Shown: positions 40,973 to 48,251 of the stretch, piece by piece
How positions within the stretch are numbered: the first letter of the stretch is position 1
How the letters are laid out: every line of letters starts with the position of its first letter
From: Pricia mediterranea
GTDB taxonomy: Bacteria > Bacteroidota > Bacteroidia > Flavobacteriales > Flavobacteriaceae
Assembly: GCF_032248455.1 (NCBI RefSeq)
Contig: NZ_JAVTTP010000001.1
Span: forward strand, 124,001 to 188,000
DNA length: 64,000 nt
Direction of reading: 5' to 3'
Notes under the pieces: generated by a model
Told to the model about the DNA's origin: nothing
Database searches by the model: none
The model's input: only the letters and a program-made list of their open reading frames with translations
Program-made: the position numbers and the translations under genes

Positions 40973-41374
40973 ATGAAATTGGAGCGGCCCAAGAAAACGA
41001 TTATCATCAGGGAATATGAGCTAGAAATCGGAAAGATACAGGTGTACGATGATTATATGGTATCAGTATTTGAAGAAGACGCAACCCTGACCCTGGAAAG
41101 GGCCTATCAGATCATCGGTATCTCCGAGATTCATTTTCGGAACAAGAACTTCGGGTTCATCAGTCTCAGAAAGAACTCATACGCCGTTGACCCCACCATT
41201 TACGGCTATTTCCGCCAGATGACGAATTTAAAAGCTTTCGCTATCGTTTCCATCAAGGAAATCGACATGCACAACTTCAACATCGAAAAACTCTTCTATA
41301 ATAAACCGATGAAGTTCTTCATCGAGTACGATAACGCCCTGGCCTGGGTCCGGAGGCGGGTCAAAGCGAAATAA
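40973..41374 (+). CDS. Conserved hypothetical protein, SpoIIAA/STAS-like fold suspected
   Basis: This is a 133-residue soluble protein without a signal peptide or metal motif. The pattern of strands and helices (EIGKIQVYDDYMVSVFEEDATLTLERAYQII, then KAFAIVSI and MKFFIEYDNALAWV) recalls the STAS/SpoIIAA-like proteins of Bacteroidota, whose last helix often has an ALAWV-type motif. The assignment is tentative. It converges with the nitrilase-family gene, the stops being 4 bp apart. Confidence 0.75.
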   Translation: MKLERPKKTIIIREYELEIGKIQVYDDYMVSVFEEDATLTLERAYQIIGISEIHFRNKNFGFISLRKNSYAVDPTIYGYFRQMTNLKAFAIVSIKEIDMHNFNIEKLFYNKPMKFFIEYDNALAWVRRRVKAK

Positions 41375-41378
41375 CCAA

Positions 41379-42314
41379 CTATGCTTTCATCCATACGGGA
41401 GTGGTATCCGATTTATGCTCGCCCCCGATAATGTCTCTATACAGTTCGGGCCTTCTCGCATTTTTATATCTCCAGCCCCCGGAAAGCTGAATTTTCTCTT
41501 TGCTGATTTTGGCGACGGTAATAGCATCGTCGAACGATTTTATTTCGGAAAGCACCTCTCCGTACGGGTCGATAATCATCGAGTTGCCATTTTTTAAATG
41601 CTCTCCATCATACCCGATCGGATTGGTGAACGCGTAATACACGCCGTTGTCATAGGCACGGGCCGGCAGCCAGCGCATCAACCAGCGCCTTCCTTTTGGT
41701 CCGTCGAATTCCATGCGCAGGGAAACGGGATCGTTTTCACGGTTCTGCCAGAATTTGTCCGGCACATAGTCCCGGTGCGGCATGGCAGACGGGGTACAGC
41801 CGGTAACGTGGGGCGCGAAAATCAACTCTGCACCGAGAAGGCTTGTCGCGCGTACATTCTCGATGACGTTGTTGTCGTAACAGATTAGGATACCGCACTT
41901 CCAACCCAGTAGGTCGAAAACACAATATTCGTTCCCGGGGGACATGTATTCGCTGATAAAAGGATGCAGTTTGCGATGTTTTCCCACTACCCCCTCTCCC
42001 GTTACGCAGATATAGGTATTGTATATTTTACCCTCCGACTTTTCGATCAGGCCCGCCAAGATCGGAATATCCAGTTCCTTTGAGATTTCAATCAATTCCC
42101 GCGTACTTTCCCCATCCGGCACCGTCTCCGCTATTTCCGAAATCTGCCCCAAGCTTAAGTCTTTAGCGAAGGTGTAGGCGGTAACCGACATTTCGTGAAA
42201 ACTGATAACGTCCGCGCCCTTTGATTTAGCTTCTTGGGCCAGCTTGCGAATTACCGATATGTTATAGGCTTTATCCCCGTCTTTGGGCTGAAATTGTGCT
42301 ACTGCTAGGTGCAT
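41379..42314 (-). CDS. Carbon-nitrogen hydrolase (nitrilase superfamily)
   Basis: This is a 311-residue protein with the nitrilase-superfamily triad visible: Glu41 in SFHEMSVTAY, Lys115 in GKHRKLHPF and Cys145 in CGILICYDNNV. Family members hydrolyse amides, carbamoyl amines or nitriles. The overall look is closest to N-carbamoylputrescine amidase/beta-ureidopropionase-like enzymes, but the substrate cannot be fixed. It is cytoplasmic and a single gene. Confidence 0.9.
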   Translation of the reverse strand: MHLAVAQFQPKDGDKAYNISVIRKLAQEAKSKGADVISFHEMSVTAYTFAKDLSLGQISEIAETVPDGESTRELIEISKELDIPILAGLIEKSEGKIYNTYICVTGEGVVGKHRKLHPFISEYMSPGNEYCVFDLLGWKCGILICYDNNVIENVRATSLLGAELIFAPHVTGCTPSAMPHRDYVPDKFWQNRENDPVSLRMEFDGPKGRRWLMRWLPARAYDNGVYYAFTNPIGYDGEHLKNGNSMIIDPYGEVLSEIKSFDDAITVAKISKEKIQLSGGWRYKNARRPELYRDIIGGEHKSDTTPVWMKA

Positions 42315-42437
42315 GGTATGAATTAGTTTTATTTAATGTCAGAAGGTCATTAGACACATCATAATAGTTTCGATAACGGGGATTAGGCAATGACTACTGC
42401 CCTTAAGGTTGTTTTTATCGGTCGAAAATATATTCTC

Positions 42438-42881
42438 TTACACGACAATCAAAAATCTTGTGGCATAAAAAGTGATTAAAAAACAAATACTGATTATGCT
42501 CAAGTTAGCTAATGCTCGAATAGTCCATAATTTATCCGAAAAATCATGTATATAGAATTTACTTATCAAAACCACAAATCCCATAAGCAGAAACCAAATC
42601 GTAAAGAAAAATGATAGTTTACCCCGAAATACCATAGTCACCGCATCGTGTATCATTCCGCAGAACATGAACGTGAACATCAAGGAGATTCCAATGGGAA
42701 AAATTCTTTTCAGGGGTTTAAAAATGAACTTTCCCAGATAGTATCCGAAAATAGGATTCCAATAATTCCAAAATGTAGAAAAATTTTTTGCGCCCAAGGA
42801 GCGGTAGAGATTGTTTCCTAATGATTTTGAACTCCCAATAGGCACACCATTTCTTTTCTGTATATATTCAGGTAATGTCAT
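42438..42881 (-). CDS. Short MBOAT-like membrane protein
   Basis: This is a 147-residue protein with about four membrane helices. The segment FWNYWNPIFGYYLGKFIFKPL followed by FCGMIHDAV resembles the C-terminal core of membrane-bound O-acyltransferases, where a tryptophan-rich stretch precedes a catalytic His. Full MBOAT proteins are more than twice this length, and no missing part is found upstream. It may be a natural mini-MBOAT or an unrelated membrane protein. Confidence 0.65.
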   Translation of the reverse strand: MTLPEYIQKRNGVPIGSSKSLGNNLYRSLGAKNFSTFWNYWNPIFGYYLGKFIFKPLKRIFPIGISLMFTFMFCGMIHDAVTMVFRGKLSFFFTIWFLLMGFVVLISKFYIHDFSDKLWTIRALANLSIISICFLITFYATRFLIVV

Positions 42882-43277
42882 TCGAGGTTAGTTATCAAGT
42901 TTCCTGATCTTTTCGGAGAAGGCTACAACTATCAAATCATATAATTTTAATTTAATTCTGCTTTCTCATTCAGGTATATGGTTCCTAGATAAATCGCCTT
43001 GACCTCGCCAATCCGTTCTTAGATGGCAGCAATCAGGTGTTAGATTTTCCCAATACGTTTCTTGGGTAGCTTCACTATACCATCAAAGATAGTAGTTTTG
43101 AATTGGCTGTAAAATTCCGAATGCTGTTAGGTGGAAAGGTCAATGAATCGAATAATAACCTATAATATATATTATTTTGTTTGATTTGGCTGACATTCAT
43201 AAAAAATCCCGATTTTCATCGCATTAAATTATTAATTTAGGTGAGGGTGTAAACCTCACCTATAAATGCTTTAGGAA
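42882..43277. other. Intergenic stretch, no gene seen
   Basis: About 400 AT-rich bases have no credible frame or RNA. It starts the accessory patch that runs to 46191. Confidence 0.5.
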
Positions 43278-43742
43278 ATGGACGAGACCGAAAAACTTCA
43301 TATGGCAACAAAAGAAATCGAAATTTTGAATACTGCTATTGCGCGACAGGAAGAAATTGGTTTGAAAATCAGGGGTTGGTGTATAACGCTATTTTCAGCT
43401 ATAACGGTGGCGTATCTCTCCGATGGGTTCATTGATCTTTCGGTCGGCAATTATTTAATAATAGTTCTAATTTCGACATTTTTATTCTATTTGATCGAAA
43501 GCTCTCATCGTCTCAGTGAAGCAAGAGCCATTAAAAGATCATCAAGCGTAGAACAAATTATAAGGACAGATGTTATGACTTATGACGGTCCACTTATATC
43601 TCAATCATTAACGTCCAATCCCAAGCAAGTACTTTTTGAGGTATTAACCAATTTTAGGATATTTCCAACCTATATTGCTATGATAGTCATTGCCATTTTG
43701 ATTTTTTTATTTTCCAAAGGCATTTGTTTTTGTGAAGGTTAG
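43278..43742 (+). CDS. Hypothetical membrane protein
   Basis: This is a 154-residue protein with an N-terminal amphipathic helix, two adjacent membrane segments (WCITLFSAITVAYLSDGF and YLIIVLISTFLFYLI) and a third at the C terminus (FPTYIAMIVIAILIFLFSKG). I do not recognise a family. The layout, a soluble helix followed by a membrane pair, resembles small membrane effectors found next to defence or toxin genes, but nothing ties it to one. It converges with the HigA-like gene. Confidence 0.7.
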   Translation: MDETEKLHMATKEIEILNTAIARQEEIGLKIRGWCITLFSAITVAYLSDGFIDLSVGNYLIIVLISTFLFYLIESSHRLSEARAIKRSSSVEQIIRTDVMTYDGPLISQSLTSNPKQVLFEVLTNFRIFPTYIAMIVIAILIFLFSKGICFCEG

Positions 43743-43750
43743 GTTGTAGC

Positions 43751-44143
43751 TCAGTTCTTTGTTACCCTTTGTGATTTCCCGGTAAGCTGATAATGATTGA
43801 CGAGGACCGATGCGGAAATCTGTAATATCCGTTCGAGTTCCCTTATCATATCAACGGTCAATCTTTTTTTTCTGTTCAGTATTTGGGAAACGCGGCTCTT
43901 ACCTCCGATTATGCCCACTAGATCTTTTTGACGCATATTGAGTTCCTCCATTCGGATCTTTATGGCCTCTATCGGGTCCGGAGCCTCTATCGGGTAATTC
44001 TCGTTCTCGTAGCTTTCGATCAACAATGATAGGATTTCCGCTTCATCTCCTTCTTCAGTGTCGATCGGTGCGTCAAAAATTGCCTCGAGACGTTCAAGTC
44101 CTTGACGGTAGTCTTTTTCGGATTTAATTGGTTTCAGTTCCAT
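43751..44143 (-). CDS. HigA-like helix-turn-helix antitoxin, orphan
   Basis: This is a 130-residue protein with a flexible acidic N terminus and a C-terminal helix-turn-helix: IEAIKIRMEELNMRQKDLVGIIGGKSRVSQILNRKKRLT. This is the layout of HigA antitoxins of the HigB-first type. No toxin gene is found upstream or downstream; a dyad repeat lies directly upstream instead. It may be an orphan antitoxin (anti-addiction module) or a plain regulator. Confidence 0.83.
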   Translation of the reverse strand: MELKPIKSEKDYRQGLERLEAIFDAPIDTEEGDEAEILSLLIESYENENYPIEAPDPIEAIKIRMEELNMRQKDLVGIIGGKSRVSQILNRKKRLTVDMIRELERILQISASVLVNHYQLTGKSQRVTKN

Positions 44144-44154
44144 AATTGTTCATT

Positions 44155-44276
44155 TAAATTGTATCCGCAACACGGGCTCGGGGTCTTTCAAGTTTCATCT
44201 TAGAGCTATTTTTCCTAGGCTCTTCGCAGGTCCGCTTCTGCGGGCCAGCCCGTATTGCGTTTATTCGTTGTTGCCA
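44155..44276. repeat. Long dyad-symmetric repeat, copy A (attC-like shape)
   Basis: The outer arms CGCAACACGGGCT (44166-44178) and AGCCCGTATTGCG (44247-44259) can pair at 12 of 13 positions, enclosing about 70 bases with a further GCAG/CTGC hairpin. The end reads TTTATTCGTTGTTG. Copy B at 45098-45228 shares the right half nearly base for base (GCAGGTCCG, CCGTATTGCGTTTATT, GTTGTTG). Confidence 0.75.
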
Positions 44277-44678
44277 TCAGTGTTTTCCGACCGAGTGTTA
44301 CAGTGTGATTGGGTTTCCTTCGTTTTTTTTCCTACGATAGAGTGAAAATTTCAGCGCATTTTATTTTACAGTTTCAATTTATGTTTGAAATCCGCTTTTC
44401 TCCTATACCACAGAGTGCAAATTCGTTCTTTTATCTCAAATCCAATTTAGTAAGAATTCCGGCTCAATAGTTTTTGAGCTCCATTTTTGTTAAATATCCA
44501 ATTTGGTCTGTAAGTACACTCCGTGAAAATTATAGTTCCATTTGCCTTCTAACAAGTATTCAAATATTACCTGATTTCTGTTTTTCGCTAAAGACTCCGT
44601 TTGCTGGATTTTGAAGGTCAAAATTTCAGTGATGAACGCACTAATAGTCGTTTATCAACACCAGAAGAAAGTTTATTT
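44277..44678. other. Intergenic stretch, no gene seen
   Basis: About 400 AT-rich bases lie between repeat copy A and the small exported protein. No frame, RNA or repeat is recognised. Confidence 0.5.
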
Positions 44679-45047
44679 TTATTTCTTATCGGAAATCATG
44701 CAGCCTTTCCATTGATTATCTTTTAATGAAATTATCAGAAATCCAAAATCATCGGACTTACAGGAGCCTTTGCCGCTCGAACTAGATAGTGTTTTGATAT
44801 TTCCTGATTCATCCCGGGAATATTCTATTTCAATCTTTTCGTCAAAACTGCGTAAAATTTCAATACGTGATTTAATTTCCTCATCATCCATGTTCCTGTT
44901 TATTCGAATAATTAGGTCGAGTTCCGAACTTGCTATCTCATGGTACGTATTGATTTCATTATTTTGTGTCTCATCAGGTTGTCCGAACAAGCCTTGGAAA
45001 CTGATCAATAATATGATTGGCATTATAATTTTCGATATTTGTTTCAT
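44679..45047 (-). CDS. Small exported hypothetical protein
   Basis: From the ATG at 45047 (MKQISKIIMPIILLISFQG) it is a 122-residue protein with a signal peptide ending at FGQ. The mature part is one small domain (IKSRIEILRSFDEKIEIEYSR then SGNIKTLSSSSGKGSC and FGFLIISL). It resembles the periplasmic repeat module found at the C terminus of some Bacteroidota BlaR1/M56-type proteins. The function is unknown. It sits between the two dyad repeats like a cassette gene. Confidence 0.72.
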   Translation of the reverse strand: MKQISKIIMPIILLISFQGLFGQPDETQNNEINTYHEIASSELDLIIRINRNMDDEEIKSRIEILRSFDEKIEIEYSRDESGNIKTLSSSSGKGSCKSDDFGFLIISLKDNQWKGCMISDKK

Positions 45048-45097
45048 TATTTCGAATTCAGATTGGTTAAATAATGTGATGATTTTCAACAACATTG

Positions 45098-45228
45098 ATT
45101 GCAACGTGTTCGAATAAGCGCCGTTCGGGCTCGGGGCCTTTCGGGGTCCGATCTACCGATATTTTTCCTAAAAGCTTTGCAGGTCCGGCCATGCTGGCCT
45201 GGCCGTATTGCGTTTATTTGTTGTTGAC
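45098..45228. repeat. Long dyad-symmetric repeat, copy B (attC-like shape)
   Basis: Same family and orientation as copy A at 44155-44276. GCAACGTGTTCGAATAAGCG on the left pairs imperfectly with CGTTTATTTGTTGTTG on the right. Inside are GGCCA-tgc-TGGCC and other hairpins. It follows the HigA-like gene at 45238 when read on the minus strand. Confidence 0.72.
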
Positions 45229-45237
45229 AGTAGTAAT

Positions 45238-45798
45238 TTACGCTATGGCCAAATCGTCTTTGTTAAGTTTCAATTTGGGATTGTCGAGTTCCTTGATGGC
45301 GGTCATGATTTTTGTCCTATCGGATTGCGGTAAAAAGGTAGGAACCAGATCGGTCAGGTCAACTTTCAAAAGACGGTTTATAAGTATCAGATCTTTCAAT
45401 GAAAAGGGACTTACCCCGTTCATAAGTTCCGAAATATATGATTTGTTTCGATGCCCAAGAATTTTTCCGAAGTCCTGTTGCGTGAGGTCCAGGTTCTTCA
45501 ATTTTTTTCTAATAAGCTCTTTTCTTCTTTGGATGAACAGTCTTTCTTTTTCTGCGATCGTTTCGGCCAAGTCGCTTTCTCGAAGTTTTTTGTTCGAAAT
45601 TTTTAAGGAGGCGCTCCAATTCTTGTTTTCATATTCTTCTATCAAGTCCCTCAACTTTTTTCGAACGGATCTGAATTTTGGATGCTCCTTTGATAGGACG
45701 CGTAGTTTTCTGTCGGCAATCATGGCTCTCTCAAAATCGAATTCGTTCTTGATTTCTCCGGCTTCTATCAGTTCCGATATGTCAAATTGTGTCTGCAT
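45238..45798 (-). CDS. higA: HigA-like antitoxin of a HigBA-type toxin-antitoxin pair
   Basis: This is a 186-residue protein with a C-terminal helix-turn-helix: LDLTQQDFGKILGHRNKSYISELMNG, the typical HigA recognition unit. The N-terminal part is helical and charged and would bind the toxin. The toxin gene ends 10 bp upstream on the same strand, the toxin-first order of higBA. It probably represses the pair through the palindrome at 46171. Confidence 0.85.
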   Translation of the reverse strand: MQTQFDISELIEAGEIKNEFDFERAMIADRKLRVLSKEHPKFRSVRKKLRDLIEEYENKNWSASLKISNKKLRESDLAETIAEKERLFIQRRKELIRKKLKNLDLTQQDFGKILGHRNKSYISELMNGVSPFSLKDLILINRLLKVDLTDLVPTFLPQSDRTKIMTAIKELDNPKLKLNKDDLAIA

Positions 45799-45808
45799 AA
45801 TGTTTTTG

Positions 45809-46147
45809 TTAAATCCAATCGTTCGACATTAACCACTTTTTAATCGTGTTTCTATTGTTTTTGAAAACCGATTCGTATTCCTGATGTGTTCCTGTCCAGA
45901 CAATGGTTGCCTCGCTGTCGCCGAATTCGACCAAGATCATGGTTCTGTGTATGTTGATGTTGAAAAAGTAGAATCCGTCGCTATGGACGTTGTCCGCATC
46001 GGGCCTTGTTTTGTTCAGTTCGGCCTGGTTTTTCCAGTCGTTCTTTTCAATGTCGGCTATCAGCTTATCGACGGCATTGGTAAGTGGAACGTTGCCCCGG
46101 TTCTTTCTTTTTAACTTTTCAAGTATTTTTTTGCCGGTCAGTCTCAT
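45809..46147 (-). CDS. higB: HigB-family mRNA interferase toxin
   Basis: This is a 112-residue protein of the HigB/RelE-like superfamily. The family features are an N-terminal helix with TNAVDKLIADIEKNDWKNQAEL and a core of strands FYFFNINIHRTMILVEF and ATIVWTGTHQEYE, where the His in GTHQEY is typical of this HigB group. Members cut mRNA on the ribosome. It is the first gene of the pair, 24 bp downstream of a palindromic operator. Confidence 0.87.
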   Translation of the reverse strand: MRLTGKKILEKLKRKNRGNVPLTNAVDKLIADIEKNDWKNQAELNKTRPDADNVHSDGFYFFNINIHRTMILVEFGDSEATIVWTGTHQEYESVFKNNRNTIKKWLMSNDWI

Positions 46148-46170
46148 TTAGAAATGTAAAAATACAAAAA

Positions 46171-46191
46171 AGTTCGGAATATTACCGAACT
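46171..46191. promoter_or_regulatory. Palindromic operator upstream of higBA
   Basis: AGTTCGG-aatatta-CCGAACT is a perfect 7+7 dyad, 24 bp before the higB start. This is the expected place for autoregulation by HigA. Confidence 0.65.
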
Positions 46192-46422
46192 AAAAAGGTT
46201 GTTTATTATTACTGTCAACTCGTTATATCACAATAAATCTAATGCTTTATCCACTAATATTTCCGGATAACATGATGTTTATTACTTTTCATATCAGCCA
46301 AATTTGCCTTCCGCCCCATTCAAACCCGCAAAGCCTTCAACGCAGCGTTAGGCAAAATCGCATGTCGAAAAACACAATTGACAACAGCCTTAAAAAAAAC
46401 ACGGCATCCCTTGAAACTGCCC

Positions 46423-47958
46423 CTACTCCTCGTCTGCAAGGACATCGTCATCAACAGCGAATAAATCCAAAAAAGCCTCTCCGATGCCTTCGATGAGCTT
46501 CGAGGCGGTCAAGGTCTGATATCCAGTGTCCTCAACCATGGTGTCCCCCGCTTCCCCATGCATGTAGACGCCGAAAATGGCGGCTTGTAACGGGGGGTAG
46601 CCTTGGGCGATAAGACCGGTGACCATACCGGTGAGTACATCGCCGGTGCCGCCGGTGGCCATTCCGGGATTGCCGGTGGTGTTTACATAGCCTTTTCCAT
46701 CGTAGATGGTGAGGGTGTTCGAGCCTTTGATGACCAGCACACAATCGTATTTTTGGGAGAAGGACTTCGCCATTTCCAATTTCTGGAAATCGCCGTCCCA
46801 TTTTCCGATGAGGCGTTCGAGCTCTTTGGGATGCGGGGTCAGGACGGACCTAGGTGGTAGCTTGTCCAAAAACTCCTCGTTCTCGGAGAGTATGTTCAGG
46901 GCATCGGCATCGATGACCAGAGGAGTCTTGTTTACATCCAAAAATTGACCGAGGGCATTGACGGTTTTTGTATCCTTTCCCATCCCGATCCCCAGCCCGA
47001 TGACGGTGGGCTCGATATCGAAATCTATTTTTGATATGTGCTTTTCAGCAGCATCCGTAATCACCATGGCCTCTGGCAGGTTGGTCTGAAGGGGAGTATA
47101 GCCGCATTGTGGGACATAGGCGGTGACGAGACCGCTTCCCGTATGCAGACAGGCTTTGGCGGCCAAATGTACGGCGCCGATCTTGCCGTAGCTTCCGCCA
47201 ATAATCAAACTGTGACCATAGGTGCCTTTATGGGAATATTTCTTTCGGGGTTCGTAAAACGCCAGTACTTCATTTTTCCCGATGAGTTCATAATCCGTTT
47301 CGGCGGTGGAGAGAAATTCTTGGTCCAGTCCGATATCCAACACTTCCCAATTTTCGGTGAAAATGCCCGTTTTCGGAAGGAAAAAAACCAGTTTCGGCAC
47401 CTGAAAGGTCAAGGTATGGTTCGCCTTGACCACGGCTTTTTTATCCGAGGGAACCCTATCGGTAAAGAGGCCCGAGGGAATATCCACGGACAATGTAAAT
47501 GCTCGCGAACGGTGCAGATGTTCGAACAAAGCTACCACCCAATCGTCGGGCGGACGGTTCAGTCCCAATCCGAAAATCGCATCGACGATGATATCGTCCT
47601 TTGAAATCGTAGGTAGGGCATCGCCTTCCTCCAAAACATCGGGGGTTACCTCGCGCTTCTTCAAGCGCTCCAGATTTGTCGAAAAATCGTCGGAGCGTTT
47701 CTCACTATAACGGACCACATACACGGCGATATTGTAGCCTTCTTCCTTTAACTGCCGCGCCAAGACCAGCCCATCACCGCCATTGTTTCCAATTCCGCAG
47801 AACAGATGGATCTTGACCGGGTTGCCCTGCAGTCGCAGGTGCAGCCATTCGAACAAACGGGTCGCGGCGCGTTCCATAAGGACGTCGCTGGTGATATTCT
47901 GTTTTTTTATAGTGGTTTTATCGGCGGCATAAATTTGCTCGGCGGCGAATATTTTCAT
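46423..47958 (-). CDS. nnr: Bifunctional NAD(P)H-hydrate epimerase/ADP-dependent dehydratase
   Basis: From the ATG at 47958 (MKIFAAEQIYAADKTTIKKQ) it is a 511-residue protein; the frame is open 25 codons further upstream but that part is unlike the family. The N-terminal YjeF-type epimerase domain has FCGIGNNGGDGLVLARQL and VDAIFGLGLNRPP. The C-terminal dehydratase domain has TPHPKELERL and the nucleotide motif GNPGMATGGTGDVLTG. Together they repair hydrated NADH and NADPH. Confidence 0.95.
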   Translation of the reverse strand: MKIFAAEQIYAADKTTIKKQNITSDVLMERAATRLFEWLHLRLQGNPVKIHLFCGIGNNGGDGLVLARQLKEEGYNIAVYVVRYSEKRSDDFSTNLERLKKREVTPDVLEEGDALPTISKDDIIVDAIFGLGLNRPPDDWVVALFEHLHRSRAFTLSVDIPSGLFTDRVPSDKKAVVKANHTLTFQVPKLVFFLPKTGIFTENWEVLDIGLDQEFLSTAETDYELIGKNEVLAFYEPRKKYSHKGTYGHSLIIGGSYGKIGAVHLAAKACLHTGSGLVTAYVPQCGYTPLQTNLPEAMVITDAAEKHISKIDFDIEPTVIGLGIGMGKDTKTVNALGQFLDVNKTPLVIDADALNILSENEEFLDKLPPRSVLTPHPKELERLIGKWDGDFQKLEMAKSFSQKYDCVLVIKGSNTLTIYDGKGYVNTTGNPGMATGGTGDVLTGMVTGLIAQGYPPLQAAIFGVYMHGEAGDTMVEDTGYQTLTASKLIEGIGEAFLDLFAVDDDVLADEE

Positions 47959-48039
47959 GTCAGTTCTAATTTTATTCTTGTCTTGGTGTTCCTTCCTTTG
48001 TTGGAATTTCTGGTTTCCCACAACAACAAACACAAAAAA

Positions 48040-48070
48040 TTTGATTACAAACCTAAAAATACTACATTTG
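48040..48070 (+). promoter_or_regulatory. Promoter of the thr operon
   Basis: TTTG (48040-48043), 19 bp, then TACATTTG (48063-48070) is an almost ideal Bacteroidota housekeeping promoter. Transcription would begin close to 48077, just ahead of the leader peptide. Confidence 0.75.
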
Positions 48071-48086
48071 AAGCGTTCGAAAAATT

Positions 48087-48173
48087 ATGCAACATCTCCT
48101 CACCCACATAATGGCCTTATCCTTTGAACGGACCCATGGTTTTACGACTACCATCGGCACGGGCACCCCGTAG
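48087..48173 (+). CDS. thrL: Threonine-rich leader peptide of the thr operon
   Basis: A short frame from the ATG at 48087 (or, in the same frame, at 48111) ends at TAG 48171. From 48111 it reads MALSFERTHGFTTTIGTGTP: six Thr and one Ile in 20 residues, with TTTI in a row. It lies between an excellent promoter and thrA. This is the arrangement of amino-acid-sensing leader peptides, such as the gammaproteobacterial ThrL with its Thr/Ile runs. A short ACCCC-gta-GGGGT hairpin overlaps its stop codon. I see no classic terminator with a T run before thrA, so the mechanism is open. Confidence 0.62.
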   Translation: MQHLLTHIMALSFERTHGFTTTIGTGTP

Positions 48174-48251
48174 GGGTAATCGACAACATAGTATTCCGTT
48201 TCAGCGATTTATCGCATTTCATATTGCTTTACAAATTAATCCACTTATCGA

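Noticed and set aside
44155-45228. Naming the dyad repeats as true integron attC sites
   Set aside because: The RYYYAAC and GTTRRRY core boxes are not convincingly present and no IntI-type integrase is in the window, so only an attC-like shape is claimed.
48150-48251. A classic attenuator terminator before thrA
   Set aside because: The ACCCC-gta-GGGGT and GCGAT-tt-ATCGC hairpins are short and neither is followed by a run of T.
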